A stretch of DNA of 61,755 nt from Photobacterium aquae (GCF_001029445.1 NZ_LDOT01000047.1:1-61755), one strand, 5' to 3'; positions 18,387-28,180 are shown, counted from the first letter of the stretch. Notes: a model not told the origin generated them from the sequence alone. Made by a program: numbers and translations.

Positions 18387-19120
18387 CACTGACCCAATTG
18401 AGCCACAGCTACCCACACCCGACCCAGCGCGGTCAGTCGACCGAGCTGTGTTTTGATCTCGACCTTCAACGCGGCGACATCGTCGCCCTGCTTGGCCCGA
18501 GCGGGGCCGGGAAAAGCACGCTGCTGGCGATGATTGCCGGTTTCCTCAAACCACACAGCGGCGAATTGCAGATCGACGGCAAGCGGATCGAGGCATCCCT
18601 TGCACCCGCCGAGCGGCCGCTATCCATCCTGTTTCAGGAACACAACCTGTTCCCCCATCTGAGTGTCTTCGAGAATATCGGACTCGGACTGCATCCGGGC
18701 CTGTCACTCAATGACAGTGACCGTGAGCAGGTCAAGGCCGCCGCCGCCAAGGTCGGCCTCGATACCTATCTCGACCGCCTCCCCGAGCAGCTCTCCGGCG
18801 GCCAGCGCCAGCGGGTCGCCCTTGCCCGGTGCCTGTTGCGCCAACGGCCATTGCTGCTACTGGACGAACCCTTCTCCGCCCTTGACCCGGCCCTGAGGCA
18901 AGAAATGCTGATGCTGGTGCAACAATTGGCTAGCGAGCAGAAGACGACGGTTCTCATGGTCACCCACAGCCCGGAGGACGCGCGGAAGATAGCCAACCGC
19001 TGTGCGTTTATCGAGGAGGGCAGGGTCAAGGTATTCGGGGCGACAAGCGAGCTGCTGACCCGTCCAAGCGAGCCGGCGTTGCGGCGCTATCTCGGCATGG
19101 CACAAGACAACAACGAATAA
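18380..19120 (+). CDS. thiQ: Thiamine ABC transporter ATPase ThiQ
   Basis: Energises thiamine uptake. 246 residues with Walker A GPSGAGKST (39-47), Q-loop in LFQEHNLFPHL, signature LSGGQRQRVALAR, Walker B LLLLDEPFSALD and the switch histidine in MVTHSPEDA. The same frame is open for 620 nt upstream inside thiP, but homology begins at MLTLTQLSHSYP, so the ATG at 18380 is the start. Last gene of thiBPQ. Confidence 0.96.
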   Translation: MLTLTQLSHSYPHPTQRGQSTELCFDLDLQRGDIVALLGPSGAGKSTLLAMIAGFLKPHSGELQIDGKRIEASLAPAERPLSILFQEHNLFPHLSVFENIGLGLHPGLSLNDSDREQVKAAAAKVGLDTYLDRLPEQLSGGQRQRVALARCLLRQRPLLLLDEPFSALDPALRQEMLMLVQQLASEQKTTVLMVTHSPEDARKIANRCAFIEEGRVKVFGATSELLTRPSEPALRRYLGMAQDNNE

Positions 19121-19137
19121 ATAGCGGCAGATAATGA

Positions 19138-19168
19138 CAAAGGGCCAAGCGGAGAGCTTGGCCCTTTG
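19138..19168. terminator. Bidirectional terminator between thiQ and phoH
   Basis: AAGGGCCAAGC and GCTTGGCCCTT form an 11-bp stem around GGAGA. A TTT follows on either strand. It lies 18 nt after the thiQ stop and 12 nt before the stop of the converging phoH-like gene. Confidence 0.75.
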
Positions 19169-19180
19169 TATATTCAGGCG

Positions 19181-20557
19181 TTAGAGGTTTTCTTCGGCGA
19201 ACTCCGCCAAGCGGCTGCGCACAACACCATTGAGGTAGACATTGGCACTGCCCTCGAAATGCTTAAAGCGTTCGACAATATAGGTTAGCCCCGATGTGAC
19301 CGGAGACAGGTAGCTGGAGTCTATCTGGGCAAGGTTGCCGGAACAGACCAGTTTGGTGCCTTCTCCGCAGCGGGTAATGATGGTCTTGATTTGGGAGGCA
19401 GTCAGGTTCTGGCACTCGTCGAGCAGCACAAAGGCATTCTGGATCGAGCGCCCGCGCATGAAGTTGATCGACTTGAACTGGATATTGGCCTTCTCAAAAA
19501 TATATTTCATCGAGCCATCGGTACAGACGTCATGTTTGTGCAGGGCTTCCATGGTATCGGTCACCGCCGCCAGCCACGGCATCATCTTCTCTTCTTCCGT
19601 CCCCGGCAGGAAGCCGATCGACTCGGCAATTTCCGGCGTGTTTCGGGTCACGATGATCTTGTCGTACATGCTTTTCTCGATAACCTGCTCCAGCGCCGCG
19701 GCCATCGCCAGGATCGTCTTACCACACCCTGCGGGCCCGGTCAGGATAACCAAATCGATATCCGGATCCATCAGCGCATCGAGGGCCATCCCCTGATAGA
19801 TGTTCTTAGGGTGGATCCCCCATGCCTGACGGTGCATCATCCGCTCATGGCCGATATCCTTGAAGGTCAGACTATCCCCTTCCAGCGACTGGATCCGCCC
19901 GGCGAAATCACTGCCCTCGTCAATCAGATACTGGTTGATATACGGCGCCTCAAACAGCTCGACCGGCAGGGTGTGCAAGGTGGCCCGGCCCTGTTTTTCC
20001 GAATGGCACACCCCGACCCGCTCCCAGAAGCTGCCAGGGAACTGGTAGTACCCTTTGGTCAGCATCCGGATATCGTCGATCAGCTGGTCGCTGCGGTAGT
20101 CATCGACATGATAAACCCCGGCCCCCTTGGCCCGCAGGCGCATATTGATGTCCTTGGTGATCAGCACCACTTCGCGCGGGGAATAGTAGGCCTGAAGGTA
20201 GAGCACCCCGTTGAGGATCCGGTTGTCGCCCGCCTTGTCGGCGAAGGCATGGACGGTTTCGGTAATTTCGTAATCGGCAAAGATTGAGATTGAGCCACAG
20301 GCCTCGCCTGCCGCCGTGATGGGGATCCCCCCGGCAATTTGCTCGGGGGTGGCATCATGGAATATATCCTCCAGCGCACGGATGGCGACCCGGGCATCAC
20401 GGGAGACATCGCGCTTGCTGTCCTTGATTCGGTCGAGCTCTTCGAGCACGGTCATAGGAATAATTACGTCATGCTCCTTGAAGGAGTAGATGGCGAGGGG
20501 TTCATGCAGCAGAATGTTCGTATCAAGTACAAAGACTTTCCTACCTGCATCATCCAT
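19181..20557 (-). CDS. PIN domain-PhoH family ATPase (PhoH2 type)
   Basis: 458 residues. An N-terminal PIN ribonuclease domain (KVFVLDTNILLHEP, Asp12 the first catalytic acidic residue) is fused to a C-terminal PhoH ATPase domain with Walker A GPAGCGKT and Walker B FVLLDECQN. This is the PhoH2 architecture, for which actinobacterial members were shown to unwind and cut RNA. E. coli PhoH lacks the PIN domain. The start at 20557 has an ideal AAGGAGGT 4 nt before it. An ATG 42 nt further upstream does not. Monocistronic and divergent from rapA. Confidence 0.9.
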   Translation of the reverse strand: MDDAGRKVFVLDTNILLHEPLAIYSFKEHDVIIPMTVLEELDRIKDSKRDVSRDARVAIRALEDIFHDATPEQIAGGIPITAAGEACGSISIFADYEITETVHAFADKAGDNRILNGVLYLQAYYSPREVVLITKDINMRLRAKGAGVYHVDDYRSDQLIDDIRMLTKGYYQFPGSFWERVGVCHSEKQGRATLHTLPVELFEAPYINQYLIDEGSDFAGRIQSLEGDSLTFKDIGHERMMHRQAWGIHPKNIYQGMALDALMDPDIDLVILTGPAGCGKTILAMAAALEQVIEKSMYDKIIVTRNTPEIAESIGFLPGTEEEKMMPWLAAVTDTMEALHKHDVCTDGSMKYIFEKANIQFKSINFMRGRSIQNAFVLLDECQNLTASQIKTIITRCGEGTKLVCSGNLAQIDSSYLSPVTSGLTYIVERFKHFEGSANVYLNGVVRSRLAEFAEENL

Positions 20558-20709
20558 AAGTACCTCCTTGGTATCAAAATAACGGTGCAACCACCGCAAT
20601 CTTTCTGTGTCTGCCAGATTAGGGAAAAAGCAACTGCGTACTTCTATTTAGACCGGAGATAATGAAACAAATGTGACACTTAGATATTACGCTCCGGTTT
20701 ACAGTTTGC

Positions 20710-20727
20710 CCGTGACCTTACTCACGG
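20710..20727. promoter_or_regulatory. CRP-like palindrome between phoH-like gene and rapA
   Basis: CCGTGA-CCTTAC-TCACGG is a perfect 6+6 inverted repeat and contains the CRP core GTGA-N6-TCAC. It lies in the 358-bp divergent spacer 20558-20915, about 155 bp from the phoH-like start and 190 bp from rapA. I see nothing else definite in this spacer. Confidence 0.45.
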
Positions 20728-20915
20728 CATGCAGTAACATTACTCCCCTTTTTTACCGGTGCGGATTCTGGCTTACACTTAATACCGATTGACGCTTTGC
20801 CGACCCGCAAGGGCCGTGGCCAAGTTATGGTATTACTTTGAGTGTAGTTCAAAAACGCTAGAGCACCGACTTAGCATCTCCCTTAATTTCAAAGAATTAG
20901 AAGGTTTTAACCACT

Positions 20916-23834
20916 ATGCCATTTGCTTTGGGTCAACGTTGGATCAGTGATACTGAAAGTGATTTGGGTTTGGGTACCGTTGTTGCCCTTGACGCCAGAA
21001 CTGTCACCCTGATGTTCTCCGCCTGCGAAGAGAACCGTCTCTATGCCAGAAACGATGCCCCTGTAACACGCGTCATGTTCAACGTCGGCGACGTGATCGA
21101 AAGCCATGACGGCTGGTCGCTGAATGTTGAGCAGGTAGACGAAGACAATGGCGTGTTCACCTACATCGGGACCCGTACCGACACGGGCGAAGAAGGGGTT
21201 GTGCTCCGCGAGATCTTCCTGAGCAACCAGATTCGTTTCAACAAACCACAGGACAAGCTGTTCGCCGGTCAAATCGACCGTATGGACCGCTTTGCCCTGC
21301 GTTACCGCGCCCTGAAAAACCAGTATGAACAGCACAAGAGCGCATTGCGCGGCCTGTGCGGCATGCGGGCAGGCCTGATCCCACACCAGCTTTTCATCGC
21401 CCATGAAGTCGGCCGCCGCTATGCTCCACGCGTCCTGCTGGCCGATGAGGTGGGTCTGGGCAAAACTATCGAAGCCGGTATGATCATCCACCAGCAGGTT
21501 CTTTCAGGCCGTGCCGAGCGGATTTTGATTCTGGTTCCGGAAACCCTTCAGCACCAGTGGCTGGTCGAAATGATGCGCCGTTTCAACCTTCACTTTTCCA
21601 TCTTCGACGAAGAACGCTGTGTTGAAGCCTTTGCCGATTCTGCCAACCCGTTCGATACCGCCCAGCTGGTGCTGTGCTCGCTGGATTTCCTGCGCAAGAG
21701 CCGCCGTCGCTTCGAGCAGGCATTGGATGCCGACTGGGATCTTCTGGTTGTCGATGAGGCCCACCACCTAGAGTGGAGCGAGGACAAACCAAGCCGCCAG
21801 TACCAAGTGGTAGAAGAACTGGCCGAGAAAAGCCCGGGCGTGCTGCTGCTAACAGCAACCCCAGAGCAGCTTGGCCACCAGAGCCACTTTGCCCGTCTGC
21901 GCCTGCTTGATCCTGATCGCTTCTACGACTACGAGGCATTCGTCGAAGAAGAGCGCCAGTACGCCCCTGTGGCCGAAGCCGTATCGAACCTATTGTCTGA
22001 CGAGAAACTCGACGACAGCGCCAAGAACATCCTGACCGAGCTGTTGTCCGAGCAAGATATCGAGCCTGCCCTGCGGATCATCGAGGCGTCCGACGTCGAC
22101 AGCGAGATCAAGGCATCAACCCGTGCCGAGCTGATCGACAACCTGATGGACCGCCACGGTACAGGCCGCGTGCTGTTCCGCAACACCCGTGCCGGTGTTA
22201 AGGGCTTCCCGCAGCGCCATCTCAACATGTACCCGCTCGCCCTGCCAACCCAGTACCAGACGGCAATGCGTGTCGCCGGCATGATGGGCGGCAGCATGAG
22301 CACCGAGCAAAAGGCGGTGAAGCTACTCTACCCTGAAGATATCTTCCAAGAATTCGAAGGTGAGTCGGCAACGTGGTGGCACTTCGACCCACGCGTCAAT
22401 TGGCTGCTGGACATGCTAAAAGCCAACCGCAATGAAAAAGTGCTGGTGATCTGTGCCCGGGCCCAGACGGCCCTGACCCTTGAGCAGGCACTGCGCGAAC
22501 GTGAGGGGATCCGTGCCACCGTGTTCCACGAAGGCATGTCAATTATCGAGCGCGACAAGGCCGCCGCCTACTTCGCCCAAGAAGAAGACGGCGCGCAGGT
22601 ACTACTGTGTTCGGAAATTGGCTCCGAAGGCCGCAACTTCCAATTTGCCAACCAGCTGGTCATGTTCGACCTACCGAACAACCCGGATCTGCTGGAACAG
22701 CGTATCGGCCGCCTTGACCGTATCGGCCAGAAGCGTGATATCGAGATCCACGTCCCGCACCTGCAAGGCACCTCGCAAGCCCTGCTGGCACGCTGGTATA
22801 ACGAGGGCCTTAATGCCTTCGAGGAAACCTGCCCGACCGGCCGTGCCATCTACGACGCCTTCAGCGACGAGCTGATCGCCCTGCTTGCCAATGACAAGCC
22901 GGAAGGCGAGCAACTAGAAAGCCTGATCGAAAAAAGTGCCGCGATGCACAACGAGCTCAAGTCCAAGCTGGAACAAGGCCGTGACCGCCTGCTGGAAATC
23001 CACTCCAACGGTGGCGACAAGGCACAGGCACTGGTCGAGGAAATCAGCGCCAAGGATGGGGATACCAACTTGGTTACGTTCGCTCTTGGCCTATTCGATA
23101 CCATCGGACTGAACCAGGACGACCGCGGTGAAAACGCCATCGTGGTGACGCCTTCAGAGCACATGATGGTGGCCAGCTACCCGGGCCTGCCTTACGACGG
23201 CTGCACCATCACCTTCGATCGTGATACCGCGCTGTCTCGTGAGGACATGCACTTCATCAGTTGGGAGCACCCGATGATCCAGGGCGGCATCGATTTGCTG
23301 CTGACTGAAGGGGTCGGCACTACCGCCGTATCGCTACTGAAAAACAAGGCATTGCCAGCCGGCACCCTGTTGCTGGAACTGGTCTACGTGGTCGATGCTC
23401 AGGCTCCGAAGCAATCAGGTATCAACCGCTTCCTGCCGAAGACACCGATTCGAATCCTATCGGATGCCAAGGGCAACAACCTAGCGGCCAATGTCGAATT
23501 CGAAGGCTTCAACCGCCAGCTAAGCCCGGTCAACCGCCACCTAGGCAGCAAATTGGTCAATTCGGTGCAGAAGGATATCCATACCCTGATCGAGTTTGCC
23601 GAGAAATCGGTTATCGACGAAGTAGCAGCCATCCGCACCAATGCTCAGGCTGAGATGGAAGCGACCCTGCGCAGCGAACTTGACCGTCTGCAGGCGCTCA
23701 AGGCCGTCAACCCGAATATCCGTGATGATGAGCTTGAGTTGCTGGAAAGCCAGATCACCGAGCTGACCGGCTACATCACCAAGGCTCAGGTCCAGCTCGA
23801 CTCCCTGCGCCTGATCGTCGTTAGCCACGGCTAA
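20916..23834 (+). CDS. rapA: RNA polymerase-associated ATPase RapA (HepA)
   Basis: SWI2/SNF2 ATPase that binds core RNA polymerase and recycles it after transcription. 972 residues (E. coli 968). N-terminal Tudor-like domains (MPFALGQRWISDTESDLGLG) are followed by helicase motif I DEVGLGKT (177-184), motif II DEAHHL, the SNF2 spacer, motifs V/VI (SEIGSEGRNFQF, QRIGRLDRIGQ) and the RapA C-terminal domain. The ATG at 20916 matches the conserved N-terminus. Followed by a strong terminator, then rluA as in E. coli. Confidence 0.97.
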   Translation: MPFALGQRWISDTESDLGLGTVVALDARTVTLMFSACEENRLYARNDAPVTRVMFNVGDVIESHDGWSLNVEQVDEDNGVFTYIGTRTDTGEEGVVLREIFLSNQIRFNKPQDKLFAGQIDRMDRFALRYRALKNQYEQHKSALRGLCGMRAGLIPHQLFIAHEVGRRYAPRVLLADEVGLGKTIEAGMIIHQQVLSGRAERILILVPETLQHQWLVEMMRRFNLHFSIFDEERCVEAFADSANPFDTAQLVLCSLDFLRKSRRRFEQALDADWDLLVVDEAHHLEWSEDKPSRQYQVVEELAEKSPGVLLLTATPEQLGHQSHFARLRLLDPDRFYDYEAFVEEERQYAPVAEAVSNLLSDEKLDDSAKNILTELLSEQDIEPALRIIEASDVDSEIKASTRAELIDNLMDRHGTGRVLFRNTRAGVKGFPQRHLNMYPLALPTQYQTAMRVAGMMGGSMSTEQKAVKLLYPEDIFQEFEGESATWWHFDPRVNWLLDMLKANRNEKVLVICARAQTALTLEQALREREGIRATVFHEGMSIIERDKAAAYFAQEEDGAQVLLCSEIGSEGRNFQFANQLVMFDLPNNPDLLEQRIGRLDRIGQKRDIEIHVPHLQGTSQALLARWYNEGLNAFEETCPTGRAIYDAFSDELIALLANDKPEGEQLESLIEKSAAMHNELKSKLEQGRDRLLEIHSNGGDKAQALVEEISAKDGDTNLVTFALGLFDTIGLNQDDRGENAIVVTPSEHMMVASYPGLPYDGCTITFDRDTALSREDMHFISWEHPMIQGGIDLLLTEGVGTTAVSLLKNKALPAGTLLLELVYVVDAQAPKQSGINRFLPKTPIRILSDAKGNNLAANVEFEGFNRQLSPVNRHLGSKLVNSVQKDIHTLIEFAEKSVIDEVAAIRTNAQAEMEATLRSELDRLQALKAVNPNIRDDELELLESQITELTGYITKAQVQLDSLRLIVVSHG

Positions 23835-23848
23835 CCATCCCGCCTCAT

Positions 23849-23879
23849 AAAAAGCCGCCAAACTCTGGCGGCTTTTTTT
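23849..23879 (+). terminator. Rho-independent terminator of rapA
   Basis: GCCGCCA and TGGCGGC around a 5-nt loop, followed by TTTTTTT, 15 nt after the rapA stop. Confidence 0.93.
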
Positions 23880-23985
23880 CGCCTGACCACCAGCCCCGGC
23901 TGGTATCTGCTGCCGTTGGGAGACACCGGCAAGTGTGCTATCATCGCCGCCCCTTATGACGACAGCGATGACAACCAGGCACGCA

Positions 23986-24699
23986 ATGAACAGACTGCCC
24001 GAAATCGACTACAACCCACCCAAGGATCCATGGCTGGATATCCTCTATCAGGATGACGATATTATTGCCGTCAACAAGCCCTCTGGCATGTTGTCCAATC
24101 CCGGTCGCGATCCGGCGTTCCACGACAGTATCTACGCCCGGGTTCTGGCCGATTTCCCTGATTCGCACATTATCCACCGTCTTGATATGGCAACCTCAGG
24201 GCTGATCGTTCTGGCGCTCAACAAAAATGCCGAGCGCCACCTCAAGGCTCAATTCCGCGATCGCAAGACCGAGAAAATTTACTACGCAAGGGTGTGGGGA
24301 TGTGTCGAGCAAGACAGCGGCACCATCGACCTGCCGTTGATCTGCGACTGGCCGAACCGCCCCAAGCAGAAAGTCTGCTTCGAAGACGGCAAACCATCGG
24401 TCACCCACTATGACGTGATTGCCCGCAGTGCCAATAGCAGCTTGGTTCGCCTACGCCCGATCACGGGCCGCTCGCACCAGTTGCGTGTCCACCTGCAATC
24501 GCTGGGCCACCCGATCCTCGGTGATAAGTTCTATGCCGGCGAAGAAGCCATCGCGATGGCACCGCGACTCCAGCTACATGCCGCCGAGCTGAGCTTCTTC
24601 CATCCGGGCAGCAACGAGCCGATGCATCTGTTTGCCCCGTGCGAGTTCTTCCCGGAAGCCAGCCCGAAAACGTTGCCTGACCGCTACTCAAAGGCATAA
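23986..24699 (+). CDS. rluA: 23S rRNA/tRNA pseudouridine synthase RluA
   Basis: Makes pseudouridine 746 in 23S rRNA and 32 in several tRNAs. 237 residues from the start chosen here. It has the catalytic motif HRLDMATSG (Asp67), LPLICDWPNRPKQKVC, ITGRSHQLRVH and HPILGDKFYA, all typical of RluA. The frame is open back to 23935, with ATGs at 23956 and 23968. I choose 23986 (MNRLPEIDYNPP) because homology begins near DYNPP; the ribosome binding site there is weak, so the N-terminus is uncertain by up to 17 residues. Confidence 0.93.
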   Translation: MNRLPEIDYNPPKDPWLDILYQDDDIIAVNKPSGMLSNPGRDPAFHDSIYARVLADFPDSHIIHRLDMATSGLIVLALNKNAERHLKAQFRDRKTEKIYYARVWGCVEQDSGTIDLPLICDWPNRPKQKVCFEDGKPSVTHYDVIARSANSSLVRLRPITGRSHQLRVHLQSLGHPILGDKFYAGEEAIAMAPRLQLHAAELSFFHPGSNEPMHLFAPCEFFPEASPKTLPDRYSKA

Positions 24700-24713
24700 G
24701 AAATTAAGAACAT

Positions 24714-24744
24714 AAAAAAACGGACGCCAAGGCGTCCGTTTTTC
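24714..24744. terminator. Bidirectional terminator between rluA and djlA
   Basis: AAAACGGACGCC and GGCGTCCGTTTT with a tight loop; runs of A on the left and T on the right serve both converging genes. Confidence 0.9.
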
Positions 24745-24757
24745 ATCAACTCTGAGT

Positions 24758-25591
24758 CTATTTAAATCCGTTGGTCTTACGAATCAAATCATAAGCAGCT
24801 TGCAACTGCTGCGTCTTCTGTTTGGCCAGCTCCATCATCTCTGGCGGCAGCCCCTTGGCAGCCAGCTTGTCAGGGTGGTGCTCGTTCATCTGCTTGCGAT
24901 AGGCGCGCTTGAGCTCCTGTGCTGATGCCCCTTCCTTGATCCCCAGAACCTCGTAGGCATCGGCAAGCTGATCACGGGTCGGCGCCTGCTGGAACTGCCC
25001 CTGCTGCTGGTATTGCTGATGGAAGCCCCCTTGCTGGAAGCGGAACGCCGCCTCTTGCATATTCAGGCGTTGCTCAAGCTGCTGCGGCGAAAAGCCGAGG
25101 ATACGGGCAATCACATGCAGAAGCTGGCGCTCGCTAGGATGCAGCGAACCATCAGCAAACGCCGCCTGAATTTGCAGCTCGAGGAAGAACTGCAACAAAT
25201 CGGCACGACCGCCACTGCCTCGACGGATCTGCATTAAGGTCTCTTCGAGCGGGAAGTCTTCTGATTTACCGTCACGGAACGCATTTTGAGCTTGGCGACG
25301 CGCCTCGCCCTGCAGCCCCATTCTATCCATGATGGTGCTGGCGACCCGGATCTCGTCCTTGGTCACCCGACCTTTGGCCTTGGCCACATGCCCCATTACC
25401 GAGAAGCAGGCATTAAAAAATGCCGATTGCTGCTCGGCGGCATTGCTACGGGATCCGGAAAAACCGGTGTAATAAATATTTGAGCGCGCTTTATCGAACT
25501 TATGGCCTAAAAAAAGACCTAACAACAAACCAAATGGCCCACCAAGGAGGAATCCGAAAAATGCCCCTAAGATTTTGCCCCAAACCTGCAT
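24758..25591 (-). CDS. djlA: Membrane-anchored DnaK co-chaperone DjlA
   Basis: 277 residues. The N-terminal glycine-rich transmembrane segment (GKILGAFFGFLLGGPFGLLL) is typical of DjlA. It is followed by a TerB-like helical domain (residues about 55-190), a Gln-rich linker and a C-terminal J domain with the HPD tripeptide at 239-241. It stimulates DnaK ATPase at the inner membrane and influences capsule/envelope stress signalling in enterobacteria. It lies divergent from lptD, as in E. coli. Confidence 0.95.
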   Translation of the reverse strand: MQVWGKILGAFFGFLLGGPFGLLLGLFLGHKFDKARSNIYYTGFSGSRSNAAEQQSAFFNACFSVMGHVAKAKGRVTKDEIRVASTIMDRMGLQGEARRQAQNAFRDGKSEDFPLEETLMQIRRGSGGRADLLQFFLELQIQAAFADGSLHPSERQLLHVIARILGFSPQQLEQRLNMQEAAFRFQQGGFHQQYQQQGQFQQAPTRDQLADAYEVLGIKEGASAQELKRAYRKQMNEHHPDKLAAKGLPPEMMELAKQKTQQLQAAYDLIRKTNGFK

Positions 25592-25810
25592 TCGCGACTC
25601 TCTGGTAATTTGCTAAATTAAAATTATTTCTTCCGCGTTGTCCCAACTTATTGAGAGAACGTGAACATATTGCCCGATACAATCACAGCCAAAGGATGCT
25701 GTCGGGTCGAATTTGCATTATCATAACTGGCATTGACCGTGAAATCATATAAAAACCCGGCCAAGACCCACAAACAAATAATAACTTCAATTACAGGAAC
25801 GTTTAGTTAG

Positions 25811-28156
25811 ATGTCATCAACCTCCCGCAGCTTATTGGCAACCATGATCAGCTTGGCCTTGTTCGGCCCATCCGTTGCCCATGCAAATCCTGCGACTCCC
25901 GAAGAAATCCATGATAACTCTGCGGCCAGTGATGAGACTGATGAACTGGCAATGGTCCGGGGTGTCTGTATTGCGCCCAAGGATATGCCAGCAGATCCTA
26001 ATAATGAACCTGTCAAAGTCACGGCAGACCACGCCGAGGCGATGAACGACAAATCGGTGACCTATTCGGGCGACGTCGTTGTCCGTCAGGGCAACCGTAC
26101 AGTCGCAGCCGATACCGCCACCTTGCGCCAGCCTGAGAATATCGTCACCGCCGAGGGTAATGTCTACTTCCACGACGGTACCATCGAGATCCTCTCAGAC
26201 CGCATCCAGAGCAACCTCGATACCGAGGACTCCGAATTGGACAACGCCGTCTACAACATGACCTGTGAAGCAGGCCGTGGTGAGGCAGAGCGCGTCATCA
26301 AGAACGGTATCGCCTACTACCGGCTGAAAAACGGTACCTATACCACTTGTCCGAAAGGCGACCAGAGCTGGCGCTTCTCGGCAACCAGCATCGAGCGCGA
26401 GAACGACTCGCCGTTTGCCGACCTCTACAATGCCCGTTTCGAAGTGGCCGACGTACCGGTGTTCTACATGCCTTACCTTCGGGTTCCCGTTGGCAAAGAG
26501 CGCCTGACTGGTTTCTTGTACCCGTCTGTCAGCTTCGGCTCGCGTGACGGTTTCGAACTGGAAACCCCGTTCTACTGGAACATCGCCCCGAACTACGACA
26601 TGACAATTACGCCGAAGTATATGAGCAATCGCGGTCTGCAGCTCAATACCGAATTCCGTTACCTGTCGACGTGGGGCGAAGGCAGCCTGAAAGGGGAATA
26701 TCTGGGCAACGACCAGAAATTCGAGCAGTATGACTCGCGCTGGGGCTTCAACTGGTCGCACACCGGCCGTTACGGCCCGCACTGGCTATTTGATGTCGAC
26801 TACAGCAAGGTCAGCGATGCCACCTACTTCTCCGATATCGACTCGAGCATCGGTGAGCGCGAAGACAACAACCTGCTGCAAACGGCGGCCGTCTCCTACC
26901 GCGATCTGAACTGGGATTCGACCCTGCGGGTACGTAATTTCCAGCCGCTGACGCTGGGCGTCTCCTCCAACTACCGCCTGATGCCACAGCTCGAGGTCAA
27001 TTACTACCAGACCGATCTGCCGTATGACCTGGACTTCAGCCTGCTGAGCCATATCAGCCGGTTCGAGAACGATGACCCGAACAAGCCAGAGGCCGACCGA
27101 GTCCACCTCGAGCCGACCCTGACCCTGCCGTATGCGACGCCGTGGTGGTCAATCACCAGCGAAGCCAAGCTGATGTACACCTACTACAATCAGCAGTTCG
27201 ACCCGACAGTTGCGGAACTGAGCAACCTCGAAGAGAACGTCTCGCGTACCGTACCGAGCATCCGGATCCACAGCGGCCTGTACCTAGAGCGTGATACCTC
27301 GCTATGGGGCGAGAGCTATACCCAGAGCCTTGAGCCGCAGATCCAGTATCTCTACGTCAAGGATGTCGACCAGAAAGGGATCTACAACGCCTATGACACC
27401 ACGCTGATGCAAACCGACTTCTACGGTTTGTTCCGTGACAAGCGCTATTCCAGCGTCGATTTCATTGCGGCGGCCAACCAGTTTACCGTCGGGGCGACCT
27501 CGCGCTACTTCGACAGCGAGTTTGTCGAGCGCTTCAACGTGGCGATCGGCCAAATTTTCTACCTCAACGATGCCGGCCGTAACCAGGTCGACGGGGAGTC
27601 CTCACCGAACTACTCGGCGACCGCCCTAGAGTCCGACTTCAACTACGACGACTGGCTGTTCTTCCACGGCGGCGTGCAGTATGACGCCAACAAGAGCGAT
27701 CTCCAGTTCATCAACGGTGCTATCGAGTACCGCGAAGGCTCGGTCTTCAACCAGCTGAACTACCGTTACATCTCAAAAGAATACCTTTCTGAGAACCTTA
27801 ACGATGAAAACCAGCTCAACAGCTACACCGAAGACGGGATCTCGCAGCTTGGCTTCTCTACCGGCTTCCCGGTCCATGACAACGTCAGCCTGCGTGCGGA
27901 CTACTACCATGACCTGACCGAGAACCAGATGCTGGAGGGGCAAATCACCCTCAACTATCGCACCGCCTGCTGGATGATCAGCCTCGGCTACAACAAGTAC
28001 CTCGAGACCCGCGGCAATGTGACCACCGACCCGGCCAAGTACGAAGAGAACTTCAGTATCTCCTTCTCGCTACTCGGCCTGAGCGGCGTCGCGCCGTTTG
28101 GCTCGACGGACAACACTGCGATTGGTTACGGACGCCCGTTCTACCTTAACAACTAA
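25811..28156 (+). CDS. lptD: LPS assembly outer membrane protein LptD
   Basis: Outer-membrane beta-barrel that, with LptE, inserts lipopolysaccharide into the outer leaflet. 781 residues. It has a signal peptide (cleavage after AHA, residue 25), an OstA jellyroll domain (about 70-200) and the LptD barrel from about 300 to the end. The cysteines are 53, 152, 180 and 720. E. coli has 31, 173, 724 and 725, where two interdomain disulfides form; here only one C-terminal cysteine remains. First gene of lptD-surA-pdxA-rsmA-apaG-apaH. Confidence 0.96.
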   Translation: MSSTSRSLLATMISLALFGPSVAHANPATPEEIHDNSAASDETDELAMVRGVCIAPKDMPADPNNEPVKVTADHAEAMNDKSVTYSGDVVVRQGNRTVAADTATLRQPENIVTAEGNVYFHDGTIEILSDRIQSNLDTEDSELDNAVYNMTCEAGRGEAERVIKNGIAYYRLKNGTYTTCPKGDQSWRFSATSIERENDSPFADLYNARFEVADVPVFYMPYLRVPVGKERLTGFLYPSVSFGSRDGFELETPFYWNIAPNYDMTITPKYMSNRGLQLNTEFRYLSTWGEGSLKGEYLGNDQKFEQYDSRWGFNWSHTGRYGPHWLFDVDYSKVSDATYFSDIDSSIGEREDNNLLQTAAVSYRDLNWDSTLRVRNFQPLTLGVSSNYRLMPQLEVNYYQTDLPYDLDFSLLSHISRFENDDPNKPEADRVHLEPTLTLPYATPWWSITSEAKLMYTYYNQQFDPTVAELSNLEENVSRTVPSIRIHSGLYLERDTSLWGESYTQSLEPQIQYLYVKDVDQKGIYNAYDTTLMQTDFYGLFRDKRYSSVDFIAAANQFTVGATSRYFDSEFVERFNVAIGQIFYLNDAGRNQVDGESSPNYSATALESDFNYDDWLFFHGGVQYDANKSDLQFINGAIEYREGSVFNQLNYRYISKEYLSENLNDENQLNSYTEDGISQLGFSTGFPVHDNVSLRADYYHDLTENQMLEGQITLNYRTACWMISLGYNKYLETRGNVTTDPAKYEENFSISFSLLGLSGVAPFGSTDNTAIGYGRPFYLNN

Positions 28157-28157
28157 A

Positions 28158-28180
28158 GCGCGATAGCCTGGCTATCGCGC
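28158..28180 (+). other. Hairpin between lptD and surA
   Basis: GCGCGATAGC and GCTATCGCGC form a perfect 10-bp stem with a CTG loop directly after lptD. No T run follows, so it is more likely an mRNA-stabilising or partial attenuator structure than a full terminator. Confidence 0.6.
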
